64,000 nucleotides of DNA from Bacteroidales bacterium UBA6192 (GTDB lineage: Bacteria; Bacteroidota; Bacteroidia; Bacteroidales; F082): NCBI GenBank assembly GCA_002422725.1, contig DITE01000061.1, positions 20,237 through 84,236 on the forward strand. The letters run 5' to 3'. The notes below the pieces were generated by a model, which saw only the letters and a program-made list of their open reading frames with translations, was not told the origin of the DNA and made no database searches. Position 1 is the stretch's first letter; the number at the start of each line of letters is the position of its first letter. Positions 1-10,600 of this stretch are shown piece by piece. The position numbers and the translations under genes are program-made.

Positions 1-400
1 AAGTTAAGAAAACACACCCTAAACTTAACTAACTTTATCCTTATTTAAGTTTTGGTGCACTTTTCTTAACTAAGCGGTTTCAGGTTAATTTCTTTAAACT
101 TAACACTTTTGTACCGGAAGATGTCCAATCTGGTACTGCTTGAGATGGGAATTAATGCATTATAGTTTATTGCAAATAACCGCTAATAGCCTGCTTATTA
201 AGCACATTTTATTGGTGCATGTTAAGTCATTTTGGCCGAGTTAATGTTTTAATCATACTGTTCACTATAGTAGGTCGTGAGCCGACTGGAAAACCAGGAG
301 CGAAATAGAAGACAAGTTCCAAGTTGCTTGATAATTGTTTTATGTTCCTGATTTCGGGTTAAGGATTGACAATCAGACCGTAACTTTAATATAATCAACT
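1..400. other. Intergenic stretch with short repeats, no gene
   Basis: No convincing coding sequence is present. The first 110 bases are AT-rich and hold several copies of a CTTAAC-type word. TAAACTTAAC occurs at 20-29 and again at 95-104. GTTAAGAAAA at 3-12 is matched by its exact reverse complement at 61-70. TTGGTGCA occurs at 52-59 and 212-219. Nothing recognisable fills 240-400. The stretch lies downstream of the histidine kinase, which is on the minus strand, so it may include that gene's 3' end and the flank of a gene outside the window. Confidence 0.5.
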
Positions 401-2584
401 TTAAACCGGTTCCTGACGGCTGAATGTTACTGTAAAAACAGAACCCTCTTCTGGTTTACTGCGTATCGTAAGTTGTGCCTTGTTCTGAGCGATAAACTCT
501 TTGACAATCATGATACCAAGGCCAGTCCCCATTTCTTCACTTGTGCCCGGAGTAGAATAAAATGTGTTCTGATGCAATATCTTATCGATCACTTCAGCTG
601 TCATACCTTTGCCAGTGTCGGAAACACTCACCGAAATATATTCACCTTCTTTTTTGCTGTCAATGTTGATCGAGCCATTTTGATCGGTAAATTTTATCGC
701 GTTGTTGATAATATTCCTGAAAATAGTCCGTATCATATTGTTGTCAGCAAAAACTACCAAAGTTTCCTGAACAAGATTCTGCACTTGGATACCTTTTTTA
801 TCTGCACGACTCTTAAGAAAATCAATTTCAGCCTGCACCACGTTATAAAGCTCAATTTCAGTTGGAAGAAATGCGATTTGCCCTCGTTGGCTCATTGCCC
901 ATGTCAGCAGGTTCTCGAGTAAAGCATAAGTGTAATTGCTATGACTAAACAAAGATTCAAAAACACGTTTTTTTTCATCATCCTGAACCGAATCGTAATC
1001 CTCGATAATCACCTGAAGAAATCCCAACAGACTGTTAAAAGGACTCCTGAGGTCATGTGCAATAATTGAAAACAGTTTATCCTTGGTTGCATTCAATTGT
1101 TCGAGGTTTTCGTTTTGGGCAATAAACATCTGATTTAATTCTTTCAGCCGATTGTTTGACTTTTTTATTTTTTGCCTGCTGCTAAGAGCAACAAAAATTG
1201 GGATACTCAGCAACAACAATCCAGTAGCAACAAAATAGAAATAGAGCTGTTGAATACGTATAGTCTTTGATTTGTTTTCGTTTTCGAGTTTTAGACTTAA
1301 GTTTTCAAGCTCTTTCTTTTCAGTTTCATAGCGGGTTTGTAAATCCAGAATAAATTCACTGTTTTTAAGGCTTGTCAAGCTGTCGTTCAACTTATTGTAT
1401 TGGCGACTGAAATCAAGCGCTTTGTCTGTTTGTCCCATTTTTTCATAAACTTCCGAAAGCCTGTTATAAATATCCTTTACCATTCGAAGTGTGTTCGTTT
1501 CATTGGCAATTACCAGCGCCCTATTCAGCATCTCTTCTGCCTTTAAGAAGTGCTTCGTTGTATAATACAATGACCCTAAAGCATAATAGTTAAGCATTAT
1601 TCCATACTGTATTTCATTTTTCTGACACAATTTCAAGGATTTGAGATATGATTCTTCAGCCTTATCAAATTCTGACATTTTCATAAATATGTTGGCGATA
1701 TTCAAGTATGCCCTTGCCTGATCTTTGTAAAGATTGTTATCAAAAGCCAATTTCAGGGAGCTATCGAGGGCAGCAAGAGCTTCATTACACATATTAAGCT
1801 CCTTATAAGAAATGCCCAGATTACTGTAACTCATGCATAAATGAATATTCTGACCCAATTCCTGATTAATCTCAATAGCTTTCTTTAGAAAATCAATCGA
1901 TTTGTGCATTTCGCCAAGACCTTGATTGATCAATCCCAGGTTATTCAAAACGATGGCCTCATTCTTTTTGTCACCGGTTTTTTCATAGAATTCAAGCGCC
2001 AGCAGGTAATTCTCGTAGGCTTCTTTCAGAATGCCCTGACTGTCATATACCATACCCAGGTTGTTGTAAGATGCTGCCCGGTAAGAATCATTCGACAATT
2101 CACTGCCGATTTGATTGCAAGCCATGAAATAATACACCGCACTATCATATTGTTGAAACTCATGACAAACCCTTCCCCGCAGATTGAAAACTCCGAAAGA
2201 AATTTCCTTGTCATGCACATTCCGATTGGTCACTTCAGATTGAAGGGAATAAAGGCGTGCGGAATCATTCTGGCCAATATTCAGATAATTGATGCCCAGC
2301 TTCGTGTAAGCCTCAGTCAAAATTTCTTCATCCTGCAATAGTAATGCAATTCCTACAGCTTCAAAGGCAAGTTGTTTGCCTTCATGGGGAACCGTCAAGC
2401 TCTTCTCATCAGCCTGAATAATCAATGCCCCGGCTTTGTCAACCAGCACGGCACGTTCTTCAGGTTTCAACTGTTGTGTGGCTTTGTTGGCAAAACAGTT
2501 AATCGTAAAAAACAGGAACAGTAAGATTATTAAAGTAAGTTCAACTTTTGTTGCTGGCTTGCTAAGGAATGCTTTCGGAATCAT
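401..2584 (-). CDS. TPR-repeat sensor histidine kinase
   Basis: This 727-residue protein looks like a membrane-anchored histidine kinase with a periplasmic or extracytoplasmic TPR sensor. A hydrophobic N-terminal segment (about residues 15-33) acts as signal or anchor. Tandem TPR units with the usual NNLG / YYALG patterns run from about 80 to 400. A short coiled coil is followed by one membrane segment (about 445-465). The HisKA H-box reads IAHDLRSP with the phospho-acceptor His at residue 510. The HATPase part shows the N-box (NIINNAIKF), the G1 box (DTGKGM) and the G2 box (GTGLGI). There is no fused receiver domain and no response regulator beside it, so its partner is encoded elsewhere or outside the window. 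The layout is common in Bacteroidota; the ligand cannot be inferred. The start is the first ATG, directly before the hydrophobic segment. Confidence 0.9.
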   Translation of the reverse strand: MIPKAFLSKPATKVELTLIILLFLFFTINCFANKATQQLKPEERAVLVDKAGALIIQADEKSLTVPHEGKQLAFEAVGIALLLQDEEILTEAYTKLGINYLNIGQNDSARLYSLQSEVTNRNVHDKEISFGVFNLRGRVCHEFQQYDSAVYYFMACNQIGSELSNDSYRAASYNNLGMVYDSQGILKEAYENYLLALEFYEKTGDKKNEAIVLNNLGLINQGLGEMHKSIDFLKKAIEINQELGQNIHLCMSYSNLGISYKELNMCNEALAALDSSLKLAFDNNLYKDQARAYLNIANIFMKMSEFDKAEESYLKSLKLCQKNEIQYGIMLNYYALGSLYYTTKHFLKAEEMLNRALVIANETNTLRMVKDIYNRLSEVYEKMGQTDKALDFSRQYNKLNDSLTSLKNSEFILDLQTRYETEKKELENLSLKLENENKSKTIRIQQLYFYFVATGLLLLSIPIFVALSSRQKIKKSNNRLKELNQMFIAQNENLEQLNATKDKLFSIIAHDLRSPFNSLLGFLQVIIEDYDSVQDDEKKRVFESLFSHSNYTYALLENLLTWAMSQRGQIAFLPTEIELYNVVQAEIDFLKSRADKKGIQVQNLVQETLVVFADNNMIRTIFRNIINNAIKFTDQNGSINIDSKKEGEYISVSVSDTGKGMTAEVIDKILHQNTFYSTPGTSEEMGTGLGIMIVKEFIAQNKAQLTIRSKPEEGSVFTVTFSRQEPV

Positions 2585-2806
2585 GTGATAGGTTTTTAGA
2601 CGATTGAGGCTTGAGACAGAAGTTTTAGTAAGGATACAAATCTACAATAGAAAAATCGACAATCCAACATTCTTTCAAATAAAGTATGACAGGCACCAGC
2701 TTTTAGTTTAGTATTAAAACAAGGTTTTTCATAAAATCCGAACCTATCATTTCTTTTTCAGCCTTAGCATCCCTGATTAATTTTAAGTTTTCTTTTAATA
2801 ATGGTA

Positions 2807-2837
2807 TTGCATTCTCATTATAAATAACATATTTTTG
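2807..2837 (+). promoter_or_regulatory. Bacteroidota-type promoter of the protease gene
   Basis: TTG at 2807-2809 (-33 element) is separated by 20 bases from TATTTTTG at 2830-2837, which fits the -7 consensus TAnnTTTG. Transcription would begin near 2843, leaving about 27 bases before the ATG at 2870. The call rests on consensus matching only. Confidence 0.5.
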
Positions 2838-2869
2838 AATTCTAATTCAATCTCAGAAAAACAGCTGCC

Positions 2870-5800
2870 ATGAAAACAACCACAAGCACTCTGCTCATAA
2901 TCATTATATTATGCACTAAATTATTCGCTCAGGATGCCACCCGTACCGAAGCACTCAAACAATTTGCAAAGGAACTCAGGGTGGTGGAAGAAATGCAAAA
3001 GGCCGAAGCGCTAAAGATCGCTGATTCTTTGGGTCTTGTTGTCCGGTTTGAAGATGAAAACGGCAAGATGATGGAGCTCATTAAGTTTCAGGACGGTATG
3101 CCGTTTTATTATGTAACCGACAACCTCAATTCGGCGATCACCATGTCGTCTGACGAGGTTTGGCCCGGTGGGGCTGCCAGCCTGAGCCTGACCGGTTCGG
3201 GCATGACACTCGGTGTATGGGATGGAGGTTCAACACGGCTTACGCATCAGGAGTTCGGCGGAAGGGCAGTTCAGTCTGATGCCGCAGCTTCGCCCAGCAA
3301 CCATGCCACCCATGTGGCCGGAACCATGATTGCAGCCGGGGTGGATCCTTTAGCCAAAGGCATGTCGTATATGGCTAATCTGAATGCTTACGACTGGACC
3401 TCAGACGCCTCGGAGATGGCTACTGCTGCAGCCGGCGGACTGAGGGTTTCCAATCATTCTTATGGTTCCATAAGGGGTTGGTATCCTTCCGGAGGCAATT
3501 GGTATTGGTATGGTAATGTTGATTTCAGTCCGGTTGAAGATTACGGATTTGGCTTCTACGGGACTGAGGCTGTCAACTGGGATCAGATTATGGTTAACGC
3601 TCCCTATTATCAGATAGTTAAATCAGCTGGAAACGATCGTGGTGAAGGCCCCGGTGATGGTGGCGCCTCAGGGCACTACTACTGGAATGGATCTCAATGG
3701 ACATGGTCAACTGATGTCAGGCAGATCGACGGAGGCCCTACCGGTTATGATTGTCTGCCTTTCACAAGTGTTGCCAAAAACATCATCACTGTTGGTGCCG
3801 TAAACGACATTGCAGGAGGATATTCGCAGCCCTCTGATGTTGTTATGAGTTCCTTCAGCGGATGGGGACCAACCGACGACGGACGCATCAAGCCTGACCT
3901 TGTTGCCAATGGAATCAGCCTGTATTCTACGTACAATTCTTCCAATACTGCCTATGGCACCATGAGCGGCACCTCGATGGCCAGTCCGAGTATTTCAGGA
4001 TCAGTTGGTTTGCTTCTGCATCACTACAACAACCTGAACGGCAACACCCTGATCAGGTCGTCAACCATGAAGGCACTCCTTATCCACACAGCTGATGAAG
4101 CCGGCGCAGCCACTGGCCCTGACTATAAATTCGGATGGGGATTGGTGAATACACAAAAAGCCGCCGAATTGATGACTGATGATGATAATGTGGGTGGTGA
4201 TGTGCATATCCGTGAACTCACTATCAATCAGGGGCAGGAAATCGTGATTCCCGTAACAGCCGAAGGAAATACGCCTCTTCGGGCTACCATTGTGTGGACA
4301 GACCTTCCCGGAACCGTGCCGACACCAGCTCTTGATCCTGCAGACCTGATGCTGGTGAACGACCTCGATTTGCGCATCCAAAAACCAGATAATAATCTGG
4401 AACAACCCTACATCCTCGATCCTGCTAACCCCGCCAATGCTGCCACAACCGGCGATAATTTCCGCGATAATGTTGAAATGGTGCATATTGCTTCACCAAC
4501 TGCACAAGCCGTTTACCAGATCAAAATAAGCCACAAAGGTACTTTGTCGGGAGGAAGTCAGGTTTTTTCGCTGATTTTGAGTGGAAACATGGCCGATGCC
4601 AACGACCCGATCAATTTTGTGGCCACCTCCCCTTCCGCAACCACGGTGAATCTCAGCTGGGGACTGAACACCAACAATGATGATGTAGTCCTGTTATGGT
4701 CGTCAACACCAAGCTTTGGAGCATTGACAGATGGAAATACCTACTATGTGGGACAATCCATTTCAGGCGGTGGAACGGTGCTGTATATGGGCGGCCTTAC
4801 GAGCTTTTCTCACACCGAAAGGATTGGAAATACAGCGTATTACTACAAAATACACTCTATTGGCAGCGGCAATGCGTATTCATTAGGCAGGCAAACCAAT
4901 GAAAATACAGCCGGAGAAGGTCCTTACCACCGTCCCCGACAGTTACAGGCCGTTTCAGGAAACAATACCGATGTGCAATTGTCATGGCTATCCCCTCCAA
5001 TGGAAGACAGCTTCGAAACCTACACCAATTTTAACCTTGCTTTTGGAAACTGGACACAGGTGGATGTTGACGGCAGTCCGACCTATGGATTAGATGGAAT
5101 TAATTTTACGAACGAAGGCTATACAGGCTCTTACATCCTGTTTAACCCCTCTCAGACAACACCCCCGATGACCAGCGACAATGCCATTCAACCCCATTCA
5201 GGAAGTAAACTTGCTGCTTGTTTTTCAGCAACAACACCGCCCAACAATGATTGGTTGATTACACCAAAACTTAAAGTTGTCAGTGGCGACCAGCTTAAAT
5301 TCCGGGCAAAAAGTTATGTGAATACCTATGGCCTGGAACGCTTTAAAGTAGGTGTTTCTACAACAGGTACGCTTCCGGCCAACTTCAGCATAATTTCTGC
5401 GGGGCCTTACCTTGAAGCACCTGTCTCCTGGACACAATACACCTACGACCTCTCTGCCTATAACGGCATGGAAGTTTATCTGGCCATACAATGTGTGTCA
5501 AACGATGCATTCATTTTTATGCTCGATGATTTTCATGTAACCGACGGACTTGGAAACATCGTGTTCTCCATGTTTGCGGAAAACGAAAGCGAACAACCCA
5601 CACCCGGATACCGCAGGCCTGCAAAAGAAACTCCCACCATACAGGGGCCTGTGGCACCTTCAGAGAACCGTTCGTTTTCAACTTACAAAGTCTTCCGCGA
5701 CGGTGTTGAAATAGCCGATGTTAACGCCTTCAGCTACACCGATCTGAATCCAGGCAATGGAACCTACGATTACAGCATGCAGGCCGTTTACGCCAACCCG

Positions 5801-7411
5801 GCATCCACTTCGATTGAAACAGAAGAAGTAATGGCTCAAACAGGATTAGTCATCTGGACCGGGACTGCCGGAAACTCCTGGACCAACACCGCCAACTGGA
5901 ATACGAACGCCGTCCCATTATTGACCAACCCTGTAAATATTCCGGTTACAATCAATAATCCGATAATATCAACAACCGAAACTGTCCAAAGCCTGACCAT
6001 CCTGAGTGGTGCTGCCCTGACAATTTCCCCTGCAGGCAGGTTAACGATTGGAGAGTTTATTGATAATCAGGCAGGAAATACAGGATTGGTCATGCAGTCA
6101 AGCGCCAGTGGAACCGGATCGCTGATGCACAACACCGACTTTGTTCAGGGAACCATTCAGCGCTACATTGCCGGAAGCTCGAACCCAACAACCACACGTT
6201 ATCATCAGGTTTCGGTACCTCAGACTCAATCGTCAAATCCCCTTACAGGTATTTTGACCGGCTCCTATCTGTATCGTTTCGACGGGAATCAATCACCAGG
6301 TAATGAATGGATTGGTTATGGATCTTCAACAACAACAGCCCTTGATGTTGAGCAGGGCAACCTGCTCTGGTACACAGGAAATGAAGTAACCTATCAGTTT
6401 GCAGGATACCTGAATAACGGAAACTTCAGCACTTACACGCCAACCAATGCTTCGGGCAGGTACAGTCTGGTTCCAAATCCCTATCCTTCTGCCATCGACT
6501 GGGATGCAGCAACCGGCTGGACAAAGACTGGATTGCTCGATGCCATCTGGATGTGGAACCGCAACGCCAACAACTATGCTGCCTATGGCAGCCAGGCAGG
6601 AACCAATGGTGGTAGCCGCTATATTCCTGTTGGCCAATCGTTTTTTGTAAAATCCAATGCCGCTTCTGCAATCCTTCAAATGAACAATAATGTCAGGACA
6701 CATAATAGTCAGGCATTTTACAATGCTAACCAAAACAATAAACTTTTGAGGGTTTCTGTCATAACACCAACAGGTAGTGACGAATGCATCATCAGAATGA
6801 TTGAAGGAGCCAGCCCGGCTTATGATGAGAACACCGACATTCAAAAGCTCCACGGCGGAGCCACTGCACCTCAACTATACACGCTATCATCGAATATGAG
6901 TGAGTTGTCGATCAATTCGCTGCCTGTTTTCACCGAACAGATGGAAATCCCGCTGGCTTTTGGCATGAGTGAATCAGCTGACATTTCCCTGACGTTCAAT
7001 GGAGCAGACAGTTTTGATGAAAACACAGGAATATGGTTGACTGATCTCCTGACCGGCCAAAAGATCAACCTGAAGGAGCATGACACCTATAGCTTTAGCC
7101 ATAATCCGGAAAATGTTGCAGGCCGTTTCATGCTTTCTTTTGATAATGTAAGCGGATTGAACAGTAAAGTTTCTGGTATTCCACATCAAATCTGGGTACA
7201 CGAGCGCCAGTTATTTATCCGGATACCACAGTTTGAAGGCGAAAATTTGTCACTCCGCATTTTTGATGCCAGTGGCAGAACTGTTTACCACAAAGGCATT
7301 GTTTTGAACAATCCATTCGTATTGCCACTTGAATTGATTTCGGGATATTACACCCTTGAGCTAAGTGGTAAAGACTTGATAATTAACAGTAAATTTGTGA
7401 TCTTCCAATAG
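2870..7411 (+). CDS. Secreted subtilisin-like (S8) protease with T9SS type A tail
   Basis: This is a 1513-residue multidomain exoprotease. A signal peptide ends near residue 20 (LFAQ). A propeptide-like segment is followed by the S8 domain, whose triad is visible: Asp118 in LGVWDGG, His145 in NHATHVAGT and Ser369 in GTSMASPS. After the protease domain come a beta-rich P-domain-like region (about 440-570), a fibronectin-III-like stretch, a cleaved-adhesin/MAM-like domain (about 700-890, ending with a DNDWLITP-like element), a second FnIII-like piece and a long beta-helix-like region starting at VIWTG. The last 75 residues contain LRIFDASGR and end in KFVIFQ, as in T9SS type A sorting domains, so export through the outer membrane and surface anchoring are expected. 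The natural substrate is unknown. The gene stands alone with its own promoter and shares its direction with the adhesin that follows. Confidence 0.92.
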   Translation: MKTTTSTLLIIIILCTKLFAQDATRTEALKQFAKELRVVEEMQKAEALKIADSLGLVVRFEDENGKMMELIKFQDGMPFYYVTDNLNSAITMSSDEVWPGGAASLSLTGSGMTLGVWDGGSTRLTHQEFGGRAVQSDAAASPSNHATHVAGTMIAAGVDPLAKGMSYMANLNAYDWTSDASEMATAAAGGLRVSNHSYGSIRGWYPSGGNWYWYGNVDFSPVEDYGFGFYGTEAVNWDQIMVNAPYYQIVKSAGNDRGEGPGDGGASGHYYWNGSQWTWSTDVRQIDGGPTGYDCLPFTSVAKNIITVGAVNDIAGGYSQPSDVVMSSFSGWGPTDDGRIKPDLVANGISLYSTYNSSNTAYGTMSGTSMASPSISGSVGLLLHHYNNLNGNTLIRSSTMKALLIHTADEAGAATGPDYKFGWGLVNTQKAAELMTDDDNVGGDVHIRELTINQGQEIVIPVTAEGNTPLRATIVWTDLPGTVPTPALDPADLMLVNDLDLRIQKPDNNLEQPYILDPANPANAATTGDNFRDNVEMVHIASPTAQAVYQIKISHKGTLSGGSQVFSLILSGNMADANDPINFVATSPSATTVNLSWGLNTNNDDVVLLWSSTPSFGALTDGNTYYVGQSISGGGTVLYMGGLTSFSHTERIGNTAYYYKIHSIGSGNAYSLGRQTNENTAGEGPYHRPRQLQAVSGNNTDVQLSWLSPPMEDSFETYTNFNLAFGNWTQVDVDGSPTYGLDGINFTNEGYTGSYILFNPSQTTPPMTSDNAIQPHSGSKLAACFSATTPPNNDWLITPKLKVVSGDQLKFRAKSYVNTYGLERFKVGVSTTGTLPANFSIISAGPYLEAPVSWTQYTYDLSAYNGMEVYLAIQCVSNDAFIFMLDDFHVTDGLGNIVFSMFAENESEQPTPGYRRPAKETPTIQGPVAPSENRSFSTYKVFRDGVEIADVNAFSYTDLNPGNGTYDYSMQAVYANPASTSIETEEVMAQTGLVIWTGTAGNSWTNTANWNTNAVPLLTNPVNIPVTINNPIISTTETVQSLTILSGAALTISPAGRLTIGEFIDNQAGNTGLVMQSSASGTGSLMHNTDFVQGTIQRYIAGSSNPTTTRYHQVSVPQTQSSNPLTGILTGSYLYRFDGNQSPGNEWIGYGSSTTTALDVEQGNLLWYTGNEVTYQFAGYLNNGNFSTYTPTNASGRYSLVPNPYPSAIDWDAATGWTKTGLLDAIWMWNRNANNYAAYGSQAGTNGGSRYIPVGQSFFVKSNAASAILQMNNNVRTHNSQAFYNANQNNKLLRVSVITPTGSDECIIRMIEGASPAYDENTDIQKLHGGATAPQLYTLSSNMSELSINSLPVFTEQMEIPLAFGMSESADISLTFNGADSFDENTGIWLTDLLTGQKINLKEHDTYSFSHNPENVAGRFMLSFDNVSGLNSKVSGIPHQIWVHERQLFIRIPQFEGENLSLRIFDASGRTVYHKGIVLNNPFVLPLELISGYYTLELSGKDLIINSKFVIFQ

Positions 7412-7524
7412 ATTGAAAGTCGTTTTCTGGTCTTTTTATTGCCTTTGAGTAATGTTTCACCCTACTCCTGGTTTTAAGTTGTGGTTAATTTTAAACATAA
7501 TAGCAATAACCATTACTTTGTTTG

Positions 7525-7532
7525 TAATTTTG
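7525..7532 (+). promoter_or_regulatory. Possible -7 element upstream of the adhesin gene
   Basis: TAATTTTG fits the Bacteroidota -7 consensus TAnnTTTG. No good TTG -33 element lies at the expected distance, so this is weak. It would give a leader of about 70 bases before the GTG start at 7612. Confidence 0.35.
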
Positions 7533-7611
7533 CCGGGGATTTCGCCTAAACCAATTTGGTTGAATGCAAAATGGCTAACAAAAGTACTTTGATAACTAAA
7601 CTCCTATAAAC

Positions 7612-10600
7612 GTGTCGCTTAAGACAAATTCTATATCTGCCAGGCTCGTTGCTTTTATCCTGATAACTTTTTTCTGTGCAGGATTAACAATTCAATTGAC
7701 TGCTCAAAGTGTGGTGGTGAGCAGCTATTTTAATGCCGCTAGCCCGGATAGCGAGTGGAGTGAATTGCTGGTTATTGATGACAACCTGGATCTTCGAAAC
7801 TATACTTACAGAGATAATAATTCCACGCAAAACAGCTGGATGCAGGAAATCAATTTTCGCAACATTGATTTCTGGAGCAATATGCGTGCAGGCACTGTGA
7901 TTATTATCTGGCACCGTACGCCAAACCCACTGGATGTAAACAAAGTTGATGGATACATCCAGGTTGCTGCAAATGATCCGGCTTACTTCACCGGAGGCAA
8001 TTTTCCAAGCAACACATTGAATATTGCTGCACCCGGTGATGTCCTTCAAATCAGAAATCCTGAAGGAGTGCATGTTCACGCACTCGGGCACATAGCTAGT
8101 CCCGGCCCATCTTTCACTGCTCTGCCATCACCAAAACTCAATCACACAGCCGCATTGTCTGATGGCGAGGCCGTTATGGTTTCACCGGGCACAAATCTGA
8201 ATGAGTATGGTACTAATGGCCCTCAAAGCGGGAATACCTGGACAATAAAAAGCACTTCGACTACTTTTGGTTTGCCCAACAACAGCGGTTCCAATTCAGC
8301 TTACTGGCGATCGCTTCGTCAACCGCTATGGATAACCCCCACCCTATCAGGCACGCTCAACCCCGGAAATACAGAAATTTCATTGACTTGGAATGCTGCA
8401 ACCGATCCCAACCCGGCCGACCAAACCCAGGGCTATATCATCCTGCGCAACACTGTAAATAGTTTCACCGATCCGGTCGATGGAACCACATACACTGCAG
8501 GACAAATGATCGGCTCAGCCACTGTTGTTGCCATCATTACCAGCTCAGGAACAACAACTTACACCGATGTATTGACCATTCCCTGCAACGAAGACAGGTT
8601 CTACAGGGTTTATGCCTATCGTTATAACACAGACAACCTGCAAGGCAATAGTTTTAACGTTGCACGAGGTCGGGCTTACAACGAAAGTTTTGCCGGAACA
8701 ACGGTCGCAGGACCCGATGATCAGGTAGTTATTGTCAACATAACCCCATCAAATGCTGACATTTGTCTGGGTCAGAATGCAGTTTTCAATACCACCAATA
8801 ATGGAACAGGAAGCCTGCTTTATCAATGGCAACTGGATTCGGGTAGCGGATGGAGCGACCTGACAGAAGCAGCACCATACAGTGGTACAAACACCGCAGT
8901 CCTTACAATAAGCTCGCCACCCCTCATTTTTAATGGGTATCAATACCGCTGCAGGGTTACGCCTGCTTGCGGAAGCCCGGCATTCAGCCCAGCTGGAACC
9001 TTGCTGATCACCGCAGCACCTACTGCGCCAACATCAGCATCAGCAACACCCAACATTGTTTGCGTTGACGATGCAGGCAATATTACCCTGACTGCCAATG
9101 GTGGCTCGGGAAGTGTATTGCAATGGTTTACGGGTAGTTGCGGAGGAACTCTTATTGGAACAGGCAACAACCTGGTTATACCTTCCCCAACGATAACCAC
9201 AACCTATTATGCCCGCTGGTCGACAACCAACTGCGGATTTTCTGGCTGTGCGCAGGTAACCGTAACAGTTAGCCCCCTGCCCACCCCTTCCAATGCAGGA
9301 GCAAATTCCGAAACCTGTGGCCTTTCTACAAACCTGCAAGGCAACAATCCCGATGTAGGTACGGGAATCTGGTCGTTTGTATCAGGACCAGGAACAGCCA
9401 TCTTTAGCAATGTTAATCTCTATAACACCCTGGTTACCGTCACAACCAGCGGCACTTATGTGTTCCGCTGGACCATTTCAACCGGAGGCTCCTGTCCTGA
9501 CTCTCAGGATGAAGTTCAAATAAACTTTGTCCCTGAACCCACCACAAGCAATGCAGGACCTAACCAATTTATTTGTGCCACATTTACCACCAATATGGCA
9601 GCGAACACCCCTTTGGTGGGTACAGGCCAGTGGTCGCAGGTATCAGGCCCGGCCGGATTTGTAATCAGCGAACCCGGCAACCCGCTAACCTTAGTAACAG
9701 CATCACAATATGGCACTTATGTGTTACGCTGGACCATTTCGAATGGCATTTGTCCGGCTTCAACAGATGATGTACAACTTACTATAAGCGAAGCTGTCGC
9801 AGTGCTTGCCTCCAGCAACAGTCCGGTTTGCGAGTTGAACGATCTTGAACTATATGCTGATATCGGGGGTGCTACCTATTCATGGACTGGCCCCAATGGA
9901 TTTACTTCAACCGAACAGAATCCGGTCATCACAGCTGCAACTCCGGCAAACAGTGGCCTTTATGAGGTAATCGTTTCCAATATACCCGGCGGTTGTCCCA
10001 CCACAAGCAACACCACGCTTGCCAGCGTAAATGCTGCACCGGAAACAGGTCCCATTACGCCTGCTAATGGGGAATTTTGCACCGGAACGTCCGTATCCTA
10101 CTCTGTGACAGGTGAAACCGGGTCAACTTACACCTGGACTGTAACAGGCGGAACTGTGCAACCACCGGGCAACACTGCAACTGTTCAGATTGATTGGGGA
10201 GCAGTTCCCGGAACCTACCTTATTGAGGTTATTCAGCAAAACATTGCCGGTTGTCTGGCCGAAGTTGTCGCCACCAACGCTACCCTGACTGAAGCTCCGG
10301 AGGCTTACGCCGGGAATGATGATGGTATTTGCGAGGGAGATGTTTACCCACTCAACAATGCAGTGGCCACAGGCGATGTACTTGCCTGGTCAACAAGCGG
10401 CGATGGAGCTTTCAGTGATCCTGCCATTCAGAACCCTGTGTACACTCCCGGGTCAATTGATGCTGCAAACGGATTCGTTACCCTTACCCTTACTGCATCG
10501 AGCAATGCAGCAGGTTGTGATCCGGATGTGTCGTCCATGGAACTGAGCATCGACAACAGCCTGCCGCTGAATGTCGTTATAGACAACCCGACAAACCCAG

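Noticed and set aside
9270..9780. Repeated units in the adhesin gene considered as a CRISPR-like array
   Set aside because: The repeats are in frame, protein coding and without regular spacers.
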